From an uncultured Lachnospiraceae bacterium (GTDB lineage Bacteria > Bacillota > Clostridia > Lachnospirales > Lachnospiraceae), in contig URRQ01000008.1 in assembly GCA_900550235.1 (NCBI GenBank), positions 3,390 through 67,389 on the forward strand: DNA of 64,000 nt, in the 5' to 3' direction. Shown here piece by piece: positions 1-8,839 of the stretch. A model generated the notes under the pieces. It worked only from the letters and a program-made list of their open reading frames with translations. It ran no database searches and was not told the origin of the DNA. The stretch's first letter is position 1. Each line of letters begins with the position of its first letter. The position numbers and the translations under genes were made by a program.

Positions 1-940
1 CGTCTTTTGGTGTCCATTCAGAAGAGTATTCACGACTGATCACAGTTTTAGGCAAGTCATTGCCAGCAGAATCTTTTCCGAATTCAAACCACTTGTGTTC
101 AATAATTCTTGTCCAAGGTGTTTCGTTATCTGTATAATTCACGGCTGCATTTCCTTGAAAATTTGGTATATCCAAGACTTCTGTTTCAAAACGAACGGAG
201 CGATATTCCAGCGTACCGAGTTTGTGGTCGAAGTAAGCGTCAATTGGACCGGTATAGATAATTCGATCAGCTAAAGCATCCAGTTCTTTTTTGTTTTTTA
301 AATAATCGGTGTTTAACCGAACTTCGATACCATCCAAAAGGTTTTCGATCAGTTTTGTATAGCCTCCGATTGGAATTCCTTGGTACAGGGCATTGAAATA
401 ATTGTTGTCAAAGGTGAAACGTACAGGCAGACGTTTGATGATGAAAGCTGGGAGGTCTTTACAGTTTCGACCCCATTGTTTTTCAGTATAACCTTTGATC
501 AGCTTTTCAAAAATATCTCTTCCAACAAGAGAAATCGCCTGTTCTTCCAAATTCTTAGGCTCGCCTGTAATCTCACTACGTTGTTCGGTAATTATTGCTT
601 TTGCTTCTTCCGGCGTTATTACGCCCCACATCTGATAGAACGTGTACATATTAAATGGCAGAGAATAAAGTCCTCCATGATAATTTGCAATTGGTGCATT
701 GGTAAATCGGTTGAATTCTGCAAATTGTGTGATATAATTCCATACCTTTTTATCGTTTGTATGAAAAATATGAGCGCCATATTTGTGAACATGAATGCCT
801 TCGATTGTTTCGGTAAATATATTGCCGGCGATATTTGGACGCTTATCAATCACAAGAACGGATTTTCCGTGTGCTTTTGCTTCGTGGGCAAAAACAGAAC
901 CGAAAAGCCCGGAACCGACTACCAGGTAATCATAATGCAT
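1..940 (-). CDS. glf: UDP-galactopyranose mutase, C-terminus cut by window edge
   Basis: The flavoenzyme Glf converts UDP-galactopyranose to UDP-galactofuranose in the cytoplasm, for galactofuranose-containing surface polysaccharides. Reading down from 940, the protein starts MHYDYLVVGSGLFGS, with the Rossmann FAD motif GSGLFGS near residues 9-15. It continues with KYGAHIFHT, NMYTFYQMWG, GYTEKQWG and IYTGPIDAYFD, all typical Glf blocks. About 313 codons are visible and the reading frame is open at base 1; the full family length is about 370-390 residues, so only the last part is missing. The start is supported by GGAGG eight bases upstream. It is transcribed divergently from the LCP gene, which fits a role in envelope assembly. 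Identification rests on sequence recognition and is firm. Confidence 0.95.
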   Translation of the reverse strand, partial: MHYDYLVVGSGLFGSVFAHEAKAHGKSVLVIDKRPNIAGNIFTETIEGIHVHKYGAHIFHTNDKKVWNYITQFAEFNRFTNAPIANYHGGLYSLPFNMYTFYQMWGVITPEEAKAIITEQRSEITGEPKNLEEQAISLVGRDIFEKLIKGYTEKQWGRNCKDLPAFIIKRLPVRFTFDNNYFNALYQGIPIGGYTKLIENLLDGIEVRLNTDYLKNKKELDALADRIIYTGPIDAYFDHKLGTLEYRSVRFETEVLDIPNFQGNAAVNYTDNETPWTRIIEHKWFEFGKDSAGNDLPKTVISREYSSEWTPKD

Positions 941-965
941 AGATTGTTACCTCCGTATTTATAAA

Positions 966-994
966 AGTATACTTAGTATAGCACAATTTCTTAA
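966..994 (-). promoter_or_regulatory. Candidate sigma-A promoter for glf
   Basis: On the reverse strand TTAAGA (plus 989-994) and TATACT (plus 966-971) are separated by 17 bases, 26 bases before the glf ATG. The -35 is weak. A second TATACT occurs nearby (plus 975-980), so the exact start is uncertain. Confidence 0.4.
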
Positions 995-1032
995 AAAAGT
1001 ATAATGTGGATTGTTGCTGGTAAACGTTTTCC

Positions 1033-1061
1033 TTGCCCTTATTTCTGTTATGGTGTATAAT
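1033..1061 (+). promoter_or_regulatory. Sigma-A promoter for the LCP gene
   Basis: TTGCCC at 1033-1038 and TATAAT at 1056-1061 are separated by 17 bases. This gives a leader of about 75 bases before the LCP start codon. Confidence 0.65.
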
Positions 1062-1142
1062 AAGCCGATGAGATTGTGCTTTATGTACAATCTCATTCGT
1101 ATAGTACCTGGACGAAAATAATATAAAGGGGAGACGGAAAAT

Positions 1143-2342
1143 ATGCCGGATAGTAGAGTGATGCGCGAGAGGAAGCGAGAAGCAAGGCGTAGAAAGCAAA
1201 AAAAGCGGCGAATGAAACGAGCTGCAGTTTTGATAGCAGAGATTTTGATCTTATGTCTTCTTGGTGGTGTTGCATATGTTATGGCAAAGTATGACAAATT
1301 CCAAACAGTAGCTTTTGGAGAAGGTGATATTATTTCCAACAAAGGTGTGAACTGGAAGGGATATAAAACAATAGCGCTTTTTGGAGGAGATTCCAGAAGC
1401 GGAGATTTGGAAGAGGGAGCACAGTCAGATACGATCATTATTGCGGCTATCAACAGTAATACAAAAGAGGTAAGGCTGGCATCTGTTTATAGAGATACAA
1501 CGGTACGTCATGCAGATAATAAGATTCGCAAAGCAAATTATGCATATTATACAGGTGGACCAAAGGATGCGATCAATATGCTGAATCGTAATTTTGATTT
1601 GGATATTCAAGATTATGTGACAGTAGATTTTAAGGCTTTGGCAGACGTAGTGGATCTGGTAGGCGGAATTGAATTAGAAGTAACAGATGATGAAGCAAAA
1701 GAGATAAATAAATATGTGCGTGAAACTGGAAAAGTTGCAGGAAAAGAAGTCCATAAGCTTGAAGAGGGTGGAACATATACAATGGACGGCGTACAGGCAG
1801 TTACCTATGCCAGAATCCGCAAGAATGTAGGCGGCGACTATAAACGAACAGAACGACAGCGAATTGTAATCAAAAAAGTAGTAGAAAAAGCAAAGGGAAT
1901 GGACCTTGCAACGATCAATAAGATCATCAATAAGGTATTCCCACAGATTTCTACAAGCTTTTCTTTAGCGGATATAATTGGACTTGCTGCAGGAGCATTG
2001 GATTATGAGATCAAAGATTCCAGTGGCTTCCCGATGGAAGCGATGAATGGGCGCATTGATGGTCTTGGCTCAGTTATTGTACCGGTTGGTCTGGTGGAAA
2101 ATGTGAAAGAATTACATTCGTTTCTTTACCCGGATGAAAAGCCAGAAAAGGTTTCTGATGCAGTAAAAGAGATTGCGACAGAGATTGAAGAGTTGACAGG
2201 AATTACTCGTGAGAATTTAGAAGATTCTGATGCAGATATTAATCGAAGCAGTTATTCTGTTGCACAACAGGAGGCGAAGAAGGATTCGGAAGAAAAGAAG
2301 TTATCGGAAACCGAATTGTCGAATGAACAGAAGAAAGAGTAG
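1143..2342 (+). CDS. LytR-CpsA-Psr (LCP) family glycopolymer ligase
   Basis: LCP proteins transfer wall teichoic acid or capsular polymers from undecaprenyl carriers to peptidoglycan on the outer face of the membrane. The 399-residue protein has a very basic cytoplasmic start (residues 7-27), one membrane helix at about 27-48, then the LCP domain. That domain includes ALFGGDSRSGD, SDTIIIAA with SVYRDT, and YARIRK with the conserved arginines that bind pyrophosphate; the KRTERQR block follows. The C-terminal 60 residues are charged and low in complexity. GGGGAG precedes the ATG. It lies divergent from glf, consistent with attachment of a galactofuranose-containing polymer, although the substrate cannot be read from sequence. 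Confidence 0.9.
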   Translation: MPDSRVMRERKREARRRKQKKRRMKRAAVLIAEILILCLLGGVAYVMAKYDKFQTVAFGEGDIISNKGVNWKGYKTIALFGGDSRSGDLEEGAQSDTIIIAAINSNTKEVRLASVYRDTTVRHADNKIRKANYAYYTGGPKDAINMLNRNFDLDIQDYVTVDFKALADVVDLVGGIELEVTDDEAKEINKYVRETGKVAGKEVHKLEEGGTYTMDGVQAVTYARIRKNVGGDYKRTERQRIVIKKVVEKAKGMDLATINKIINKVFPQISTSFSLADIIGLAAGALDYEIKDSSGFPMEAMNGRIDGLGSVIVPVGLVENVKELHSFLYPDEKPEKVSDAVKEIATEIEELTGITRENLEDSDADINRSSYSVAQQEAKKDSEEKKLSETELSNEQKKE

Positions 2343-2408
2343 ACATTTTGTCGAAAAAAGTGTATCATAAAACGTATGATGAATAAATATATAATGGAGG
2401 AAAAGTAC

Positions 2409-3806
2409 ATGAAGATAATGAAGAGACTTGCTGCATCTTTGTTGGCATTATGCCTTATGCTTCCAATGTATTCTATGGTAAGTTATGCAGCAGATGGTAG
2501 AGTATCCTTTACAGATCCGAAGACAAAAACAGGAGAGAGCGTAGAAGTAACATGTGCGTTAAGAGCTGGGGGAGAAGGCTTACAGTCATTCGATATTACG
2601 TTAGAATATGACACAGAGTATCTTGCGTTTGAAAGTGGCGCAGAAGGTGTGACAAAAGAATCTGACGGCATTTTAAAATATACAGGCAAGAGTTCCGGCG
2701 ACACAAGGATCGGATTCGAAATGAAATTTGTAGCTTTGAAAGAAGGTACAACAAAGATTGAAGTAAAAGAATCTTCCGGTGTTACAGCTGGAGGAGAAAC
2801 GATCGATTGTACGAATGGTAATTCTACAGTTACAATTGAAAAAGGTACGAAGGAAGTACAGCTTCCGGTAAGTACAGCATCAGATGTAGATGTTACAGTA
2901 GATGGAGTATCTTATAAGTTGTCTGATAGTTTTAAAAATGCAGACATTCCGGCTGGTTTTACAGAAGTAAAACTTCCATACGAAGGAACAGAACGTAGAT
3001 TTGTACAAGATGCAACAGGAACCATTACTCTTGCATATCTTGTAGATGCAGAAGGAGCAGGTAATTTTTTCCAGTATAATCAAAATGATGGAAGTTTTGC
3101 TGCATATGTGATGGTTACAGTATCTCCGTCAACAACGATTGTTTTACAGAAAGCGGAAAAAGGACTTAAGATTCCGGCTGGATATCAGGAAGTGAAGCTT
3201 ACTGTAAATAACAATGAATTTCCGGCATGGCAGGATGTAGATCAGGAAGGATTCTATCTTGTCTATGCATTGAATAGCGGTACAGGTGAAAAAGGTTTCT
3301 ATCAGTATGATACAATGGAAGAATCTTATCAGAGATTCGTAGTTTCTGAGAATACTGAAGAGAAAGAAGCACCAGCCAACACAAATAAGATTTTACAATT
3401 GGTAGAAAAAAATCTTATGATCGTTCTGATAGGTGTTGTAGCGCTTGTTGTAATTCTTCTGATTGTAATCATTACCCTTGCAGTAAAATTACGTCATCGC
3501 AATTTAGAATTAGATGATCTGTACGATAGTGGAGCAGGGGAACTTGATGAGGACTTTTATGAAGATGAAGCACCGGCACCAAAGAAAAATCGTTTCAAAA
3601 AGTCTAAAGGTGATGAAGTTGACGATTTCGATTCTCTCCGTTTAGATGATGACGATGACATCTATGAAGATGATTATGACGATGATGATTTCTACGATGA
3701 TGATTATGACGACGATTTTGATGATGATTACGATGACGATGAGTTTGACTTTGATGATGACGACGATGAAGATGATTATGATGTAGATTTTATTGATTTA
3801 GATTAA
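2409..3806 (+). CDS. Cohesin-domain membrane protein with aspartate-rich tail
   Basis: This is a predicted 465-residue membrane-anchored protein. An upstream in-frame ATG exists at 2376, but GGAGG at 2396-2400 sits eight bases before the ATG at 2409, which also begins a clean signal peptide (MKIMKRLAASLLALCLM...SYA). Residues of about 30-125 resemble a cohesin-type beta-sandwich (DPKTKTGESVEV, FDITLEYD, IGFEMKFVA). Two related segments of about 65 residues follow, each with the pattern IPAGxxEVKL...FYQY/FFQY. A membrane helix spans about 336-361 and is followed by a 104-residue tail in which roughly half the residues are Asp. Cohesin folds bind dockerins or other surface ligands; the partner here is unknown. 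It is probably co-transcribed with the LCP gene (66-base gap). Confidence 0.75.
   Translation: MKIMKRLAASLLALCLMLPMYSMVSYAADGRVSFTDPKTKTGESVEVTCALRAGGEGLQSFDITLEYDTEYLAFESGAEGVTKESDGILKYTGKSSGDTRIGFEMKFVALKEGTTKIEVKESSGVTAGGETIDCTNGNSTVTIEKGTKEVQLPVSTASDVDVTVDGVSYKLSDSFKNADIPAGFTEVKLPYEGTERRFVQDATGTITLAYLVDAEGAGNFFQYNQNDGSFAAYVMVTVSPSTTIVLQKAEKGLKIPAGYQEVKLTVNNNEFPAWQDVDQEGFYLVYALNSGTGEKGFYQYDTMEESYQRFVVSENTEEKEAPANTNKILQLVEKNLMIVLIGVVALVVILLIVIITLAVKLRHRNLELDDLYDSGAGELDEDFYEDEAPAPKKNRFKKSKGDEVDDFDSLRLDDDDDIYEDDYDDDDFYDDDYDDDFDDDYDDDEFDFDDDDDEDDYDVDFIDLD
3641..3803 (+). repeat. Low-complexity GAT/GAC tract encoding poly-Asp tail
   Basis: Runs of GAT and GAC codons interspersed with Tyr, Phe and Glu codons encode the acidic C-terminus of the cohesin-like protein. 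The tract is imperfect and stays in frame throughout. Confidence 0.8.
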
Positions 3807-3822
3807 AAATACAGAGTATAGT

Positions 3823-3856
3823 GAGAAAAGAACCGCGTAAACGTGGTTCTTTTCTC
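3823..3856 (+). terminator. Terminator-like hairpin after cohesin-like gene
   Basis: A 15-bp stem (3823-3837 with 3842-3856, one G-U pair) closes a four-base loop. The descending arm is T-rich (TTCTTTTCTC), but no long T-run follows, so termination may be partial. Confidence 0.6.
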
Positions 3857-3973
3857 AGTTGAAAGCAATAATGAGGGAACTTCTATTTCAAATTTTTTTA
3901 ACGGTTAAAACACAAATTAAACACAATTAATCGATAAAATGTGTTCATACAGTAAAAGGAAGGGGTTATTATT

Positions 3974-5344
3974 ATGGATAATGAATATAATTACTATAAA
4001 CCGGAAAATAATAATGAAGATGGACATGGAGAGAATATGGGTGGAGAAGTAAATTTCGTGTTACAGCCGACACCTGAGAAGAAAGAGGAACATAAAAAGG
4101 AAGAACATAAAACATCTCCACAACCGCCAAAGCAACATGGAAAACCGAAAAAGAAACATGGAACGGGAATGAAAATTGCGGCATGTATCGGTTTTGCAGT
4201 ATTATTTGGAGTTGTTGCAAGCGCCACATATCAGACGAGTAATTATCTGGTAGGAAAGCTTTTTGGGAAAAACAGTACAGTTTCGGCAACGGAAAAGGAA
4301 GTTCCTACGACAAAGGTAAACAAAGCGAAAAGTACGATTACATCTGATGTAACGGATATTGTAAATGAAACAATGCCATCGGTAGTTTCTATTACAAATA
4401 TGAGTGTGCAGGAAGTACAGAGTTTCTTTGGCGGAACAATGCAGCAAGAAATGCAAAGTAGTGGTTCAGGTGTCATCGTAGGAAAAAATGATAATGAGTT
4501 ACTCATCTTGACGAATAATCATGTAGTAGCAGATAATAAAACATTGACGGTTTCTTTTGTAGATAACGAGAGTGTGGAAGCTGTGATCAAAGGTGCGGAT
4601 TCTGCAAGAGATGTTGCGGTTATTGCGGTTAAATTAAGAGATATCAAAGAAAGCACGATGGATGAGATTGCAATTGCAACAATTGGTGATTCCAGTTCTC
4701 TGAATGTAGGGGAACCGGTTATTGCCATTGGAAATGCTCTTGGATTTGGACAGTCTGTGACAACGGGAATCGTAAGCGCCAAAGATCGTGAATTGACAGG
4801 ATTTGAGGGAAAACTAATCCAGACAGATGCAGCGATCAATCCGGGAAATAGCGGTGGAGCGCTTTTGAATGCAAACGGAGAAGTGGTTGGTATCAATACT
4901 GCAAAGATTACAGAGAAGATCCAGGAAGGTGCAGAAGGTATGGGATTTGCTATTCAGATTTCAGACATTGAAGAACTTCTTGAAAATCTCATGAATAAAG
5001 AAACAAGAACAAAAGTTTCAGACGCAGAACGTGGATACCTTGGAATTACAGGTGTAGATGTAAATGAGGAGACTGCAAAAGCATATAATATGCCGGAAAC
5101 GGGTGTGTTTGTATCAGAAGTACAGAGAGGAAGCGGTGCAGATGATGCAGGAATTATTCAAGGAAGTATTATTACAGAATTTGAAGGTGTAAGGATTGAA
5201 GCAATGTCAAGTCTTCAGGAACAGCTTCAGTACTATAGAGCTGGTGAAAAGGTCAAAATTACTTTGATGGTTCCGGAAAATAAAGGAAACTATGAAGAAG
5301 AGACCGTTGAAGTGACACTTGGGAAAGCTTCAAGCTTGAGATAG
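3974..5344 (+). CDS. htrA: HtrA/DegP-type membrane-anchored serine protease with PDZ domain
   Basis: HtrA proteases degrade or process misfolded proteins outside the membrane. The 456-residue protein has a hydrophilic Lys/Glu-rich cytoplasmic segment (1-65), one membrane helix at about 66-85, a trypsin-like domain and a C-terminal PDZ domain (about 350-450, starting RGYLGITGVDV). The catalytic triad is visible: His183 in NNHVVAD, Asp213 in ARDVAV and Ser293 in GNSGGA. The length and layout match Firmicutes HtrA/HtrB. The ATG follows AAGGAAGGGG. A secreted protein and a lipoprotein lie downstream on the same strand and could be co-transcribed. No CtsR- or CssR-like site was recognised upstream. 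Confidence 0.92.
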   Translation: MDNEYNYYKPENNNEDGHGENMGGEVNFVLQPTPEKKEEHKKEEHKTSPQPPKQHGKPKKKHGTGMKIAACIGFAVLFGVVASATYQTSNYLVGKLFGKNSTVSATEKEVPTTKVNKAKSTITSDVTDIVNETMPSVVSITNMSVQEVQSFFGGTMQQEMQSSGSGVIVGKNDNELLILTNNHVVADNKTLTVSFVDNESVEAVIKGADSARDVAVIAVKLRDIKESTMDEIAIATIGDSSSLNVGEPVIAIGNALGFGQSVTTGIVSAKDRELTGFEGKLIQTDAAINPGNSGGALLNANGEVVGINTAKITEKIQEGAEGMGFAIQISDIEELLENLMNKETRTKVSDAERGYLGITGVDVNEETAKAYNMPETGVFVSEVQRGSGADDAGIIQGSIITEFEGVRIEAMSSLQEQLQYYRAGEKVKITLMVPENKGNYEEETVEVTLGKASSLR

Positions 5345-5369
5345 AGAGACTTTATAAGGGAGAAGGCAA

Positions 5370-7220
5370 ATGTGTCATAAGAAGCATGTGATAACAGGGA
5401 TATGTATACTCCTATTGATAAATTCTTGGGAAATAGGGACAGTTCGGGCAACCGAGGCTGTCCCTGAAACTGTTTTTTCTGAGAATCCAGAAACAGAGTT
5501 TGTTGAAGAAGAGGAACAAGTGGAAGAAAGCGAGGAATTAAGGAAAAAAGAATCAATACTTTGTGCCGAGTTGTGGGAAGAGGCTGGTTATATGACGGTA
5601 TCTATGGGAAGTTGTTATCCTGGAAGCCGGGTGGAATATGACTTGCGAAGAAAGCGCTCAATTCTTTATCCGGCAGGATGGCAAAAACAGATTGTGGTAA
5701 GAGAGAAGCAACAGGCGGAGCTTTATTATGGAAAATACAGAGGTAAGGTGGAATATGAAGAGTATGAAACCATTTCTCCGATTCTTGATGCTGATTTTTT
5801 CTTAAATCCTATACGGGCGCTGGAACTTACAACAGAAGATGTAGATCAGGCTGGCTTGGAAAGAAGCGTTACCGTTGAGGAAGAACAACAGTTGGAACTT
5901 TTTTATGCGCCATTGGTTTATGAAGGGATTCTCAATGATGAAGAAGTATATGTTACGGCAGTAACGGTAGTGTTTGATGAAGGATATATGCCAAAAGAAG
6001 TACGGTTTACGTTAGAATCGGACGTTCTTGATGTTGTGCAGCTTGCATCCATGGAAGAAGAACTGACGCAGAGATATTCTTATATGGATTTGAAAACGTT
6101 TACGGAGCATTTGGAATTTGTAAAAGAAATCATGAAGGAGATTGTTCCGGAAGAGGAAATTACGATTGCGGATTATGTGACAGATTTGAACAATATTTTG
6201 CAAGTGGAAGATGAATATTTTTTACAGAGATTGACCCATCAGGGAGAAGAATTGTCTTATTATTCCGGCTGGGACAAGCGTGCAGTATTGGCGTATTTGG
6301 AAGCTGTAAATACCAAGTTTAATATGTTTGCCGGAAACGGATATGAAGCGGGAAATGTGACAAAAACAGAGTACATTGAGGTGCTGGAAAATACGTATTC
6401 TTCTGCTCGGCAAATTGGGTCGGACGTATATACGTATATGTTTGAGGCAAGTAAGATTGAACCGAAGAAAAAAGCGCTGTTGGTGTTGCGGCAGATGGGA
6501 GCATATTTGGATAAAAACGGAATGCTGCAGATGGGAGACGGGGATAGATTTGCTCCGGATTTGACGCCGCATTCGGCATTTTTGGAAGACTATGCAGCTT
6601 GTGTACGAAAGGCTTATCAAAAAAGTGAACAAAAATATAGGACTTTGGATAATCAGATGATTCACCAGTTCCGTATGTATATCGATAGACATAACATTGC
6701 CTATGTAAGAAAATATTATAAAGGTCCGACGGATTATGCGAAACTGCAGGCATATGCGAAACAGTTTGAAATGAAGTTGTATTATGGAGAACCGTCAAGA
6801 CATCACAATAAAATAGAGAGAGGCAGTCGTTTTGGCGGACAAAAGTATGATAAGATTCTGACACCCAATCGTCTGTCGGAGTTTATTGTCGATGTGGAGA
6901 CCGGAGCATTTGTAACCCAATGGGATGTGCTGAAGGTGCAAAAAGATGGTACAATTGCAAGTGGACCGGAGGGGTATTTAAAAGAAGAGGATAAAGCACA
7001 ATGTGTCATTGTGGATACGGAATCTTTTAATTATGCTCCGGCTGATTATATGAAAGCGCATGAAGCGTTGGATGTACTTCCGGCGACACCACCGGGAGGA
7101 AGGAAGAAAGCTAAGTATTTGGAAAATGACATGAAAAGTGCGTTGAAAGAGCTATGGGAAAGTCCGGGAAAACTTGTATACCGGGAAAAATATAAGTCAT
7201 CCAAAGATTATTTGAAGTAG
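5370..7220 (+). CDS. Secreted protein of unknown function
   Basis: I do not recognise this 616-residue protein with certainty. It begins with a basic start and a hydrophobic stretch (MCHKKHVITGICILLLINSW) that looks like a signal peptide ending near RATEA at residues 25-29, followed by a Glu-rich linker. The middle is predominantly acidic and helical. The last 200 residues contain RHHNKIERGSRFGGQKYD, FIVDVETGAFVTQWDVL and IVDTESFNYA, a pattern I associate loosely with streptococcal DUF3114-type proteins; this needs a profile search. GGGAGAAGG precedes the ATG. It is 10 bases ahead of a lipoprotein gene and 25 bases after htrA, so the three probably form an envelope operon. Confidence 0.55.
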   Translation: MCHKKHVITGICILLLINSWEIGTVRATEAVPETVFSENPETEFVEEEEQVEESEELRKKESILCAELWEEAGYMTVSMGSCYPGSRVEYDLRRKRSILYPAGWQKQIVVREKQQAELYYGKYRGKVEYEEYETISPILDADFFLNPIRALELTTEDVDQAGLERSVTVEEEQQLELFYAPLVYEGILNDEEVYVTAVTVVFDEGYMPKEVRFTLESDVLDVVQLASMEEELTQRYSYMDLKTFTEHLEFVKEIMKEIVPEEEITIADYVTDLNNILQVEDEYFLQRLTHQGEELSYYSGWDKRAVLAYLEAVNTKFNMFAGNGYEAGNVTKTEYIEVLENTYSSARQIGSDVYTYMFEASKIEPKKKALLVLRQMGAYLDKNGMLQMGDGDRFAPDLTPHSAFLEDYAACVRKAYQKSEQKYRTLDNQMIHQFRMYIDRHNIAYVRKYYKGPTDYAKLQAYAKQFEMKLYYGEPSRHHNKIERGSRFGGQKYDKILTPNRLSEFIVDVETGAFVTQWDVLKVQKDGTIASGPEGYLKEEDKAQCVIVDTESFNYAPADYMKAHEALDVLPATPPGGRKKAKYLENDMKSALKELWESPGKLVYREKYKSSKDYLK

Positions 7221-7230
7221 GAGGGATGTA

Positions 7231-7908
7231 ATGAAAAAAACAGGATTGGCAATTGTGGGGATTCTTGTGGCGATGTGTTTGACCGGTTGTCCCAAGGAGA
7301 TACCGGGAACAACAAAAATCAATGATATTATAGAGGGAGAATCTTATGTAAAAATGATTCTTGGAGAGGCATATTTACAGGAACAAGTTCTGTTTGATTT
7401 AGAACAAGATTATGCAGTCGTTCCCAAAGAAGCTGCCTGGGGTCTCCCTAAATATCGGGAAGACAATACCGCAGGAGTAAGCTACGGAGAAGAAGGCGGT
7501 GCAGAGGTTTATACAACCGATCGGGAAACGAACCCAGAATTGTATCTTGCTTCTTACCTGGACGCATTGAAAGATTTGCAGTTGACGGTTAAGGATGTAA
7601 GGGATAGTGGATATGATGTAAAAATCGTAAAGAAAAAAGACCTGGATCGATTTGAAGAAGAATTGACATTACTTTCGGGTATGGTGGTCAAAGATGCTTA
7701 CAAACTGACAGGCGTCAGCATTCGGTTCGATGATGAGTTCCGTCCGATCAAGAAAGAATATCAGTTTGAGAAAAAAGACAAGACCAGATTGGATAACGAA
7801 GAGACGGATAGTGAAAAGTGTACTCAGGAATTTGATTATGATGTAGGAAAAGTGAAGTTTGATACTACATTTGAAAAAGTGAAGAAAGAAATAGACAGGG
7901 ACATGTAA
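7231..7908 (+). CDS. Putative lipoprotein of unknown function
   Basis: The 225-residue product has a type II signal peptide: MKK, a hydrophobic core and the lipobox LTGC (Cys at residue 20), so it should be lipid-anchored outside the membrane. The mature part is charged and soluble, with a central DAYKLTGVSIRFDDEF strand-like segment that recalls the VTAVTVVFDEGYMPKE segment of the preceding secreted protein. This suggests the two share a fold or interact. No known domain was recognised. AGGAGGG precedes the ATG, and the gene follows the 616-residue protein after 10 bases, so they are very likely translated from one mRNA. Confidence 0.6.
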   Translation: MKKTGLAIVGILVAMCLTGCPKEIPGTTKINDIIEGESYVKMILGEAYLQEQVLFDLEQDYAVVPKEAAWGLPKYREDNTAGVSYGEEGGAEVYTTDRETNPELYLASYLDALKDLQLTVKDVRDSGYDVKIVKKKDLDRFEEELTLLSGMVVKDAYKLTGVSIRFDDEFRPIKKEYQFEKKDKTRLDNEETDSEKCTQEFDYDVGKVKFDTTFEKVKKEIDRDM

Positions 7909-7926
7909 AAGCATGCCCCTGTTTTT
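7895..7926 (+). terminator. Terminator overlapping the lipoprotein stop codon
   Basis: ACAGGGACATG (7895-7905) pairs with CATGCCCCTGT (7912-7922), with one mismatch and a six-base loop, followed by TTTT. The TAA stop is in the loop. It ends the htrA-lipoprotein unit, facing the convergent cotJ operon. Confidence 0.75.
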
Positions 7927-7945
7927 AGAATTGAAGAAATGGAGA

Positions 7946-8566
7946 CTACCCTTTGCAGTTACAGGTTCCGGATTTATCAAATTCCGGATTGAACGCATAA
8001 AAGTTTTTACTGTCCAGATGCTCCTGTACAATACGTAGCGATTCACCGAAGCGTTGATAGTGTACAATTTCTCGTTCTCTGAGGAAACGAATCGGATCAC
8101 ATACTTCAGGATCTTTTACAAGTCGCAAGATGTTGTCGTACGTTGTACGTGCTTTTTGTTCTGCTGCCATGTCTTCGTGAAGATCTGTGACCGGATCTCC
8201 TTTTGATTGGAAGTAGGTGGCAGTCCAAGGAGCGCCACTGGCAGCTTGTGGCCACAAAGCAAGTGTATGGTCTACGTAGTATTTATCAAAGCCGGAAGCT
8301 TTTAATTCTTCCACGGATAAATCTTTGGTCAGTTGGTAGACGATGGCACAAATCATTTCCATATGAGCCAATTCTTCTGTACCGATATCCGTGAGTATTC
8401 CGGTCACCTGAGCATATGGCATCGTGTATCGCTGCGACAGGTACCGCATGGAAGCAGCTAATTCGCCGTCAGGTCCACCAAATTGTGTAATGATGATCTG
8501 AGCGATTTTTGGATTTGTCTGTGTGATTTTTACTGGGTATTGTAATCTTTTTTCATAATTCCACAT
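7946..8566 (-). CDS. cotJC: Spore coat protein CotJC, manganese-catalase family
   Basis: CotJC is a spore-coat protein of the Mn-catalase family (four-helix bundle with a di-metal site). The 206-residue sequence begins MWNYEKRLQYPVKI and holds the expected helices: QFGGPDGELAASMRYL, IGTEELAHMEMICAI with metal-ligand Glu and His, and ARTTYDNILRLV...FLREREIVHYQRFGE with the second Glu/His pair. It ends with a short Cys-containing tail (GTCNCKG). The start is supported by GGAGGATG about 10 bases upstream. It is the last gene of cotJA-cotJB-cotJC, with a three-base gap from cotJB. In Bacillus the operon is made in the mother cell under sigma-E. Confidence 0.93.
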   Translation of the reverse strand: MWNYEKRLQYPVKITQTNPKIAQIIITQFGGPDGELAASMRYLSQRYTMPYAQVTGILTDIGTEELAHMEMICAIVYQLTKDLSVEELKASGFDKYYVDHTLALWPQAASGAPWTATYFQSKGDPVTDLHEDMAAEQKARTTYDNILRLVKDPEVCDPIRFLREREIVHYQRFGESLRIVQEHLDSKNFYAFNPEFDKSGTCNCKG

Positions 8567-8569
8567 AGA

Positions 8570-8839
8570 TTAACATCCTCCTTCCTGCCATGGCCATGGC
8601 TCATTGACCCATTTCCAATATTCATCACAGGTAGTATCGGCTGAGTCGATGGTAAGGGGACCAAAAAAATGAGCGTATTCTTCTAAAGCTCGATTTCTCA
8701 AGTTACTGTATTCGCGAAAATACGCCAACGCATCCGGATCGTTCGGATGCGTATCGAGGAATAGTTTTACGTCATCTACAGAAAAGCTGACAACATTTAT
8801 CTTGTGCAATAATTCCTGTCTTGAAGGAGTTCCGTTCAT
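8570..8839 (-). CDS. cotJB: Spore coat protein CotJB
   Basis: CotJB is a small coat-associated protein encoded with CotJC. I place the start at the ATG at 8839 (89 residues, MNGTPSRQELLHKINVVSF). AGGAGG (plus 8849-8854) is nine bases away, against only three from the upstream ATG at 8845. This start gives an ATGA overlap with the cotJA stop, a sign of translational coupling. The family pattern is visible: LFLDTHPNDPDALAYF, NLRNRALEEYAHFFGPL and the C-terminal WKWVNEPWPWQEGGC. It acts in the mother cell on the forming coat. Confidence 0.9.
   Translation of the reverse strand: MNGTPSRQELLHKINVVSFSVDDVKLFLDTHPNDPDALAYFREYSNLRNRALEEYAHFFGPLTIDSADTTCDEYWKWVNEPWPWQEGGC

Noticed and set aside
3974..4289. 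Many reverse-strand ORFs opposite htrA, mfd, rel and other genes
   Set aside because: They are shadows of strongly supported forward genes and lack ribosome sites and recognisable domains.
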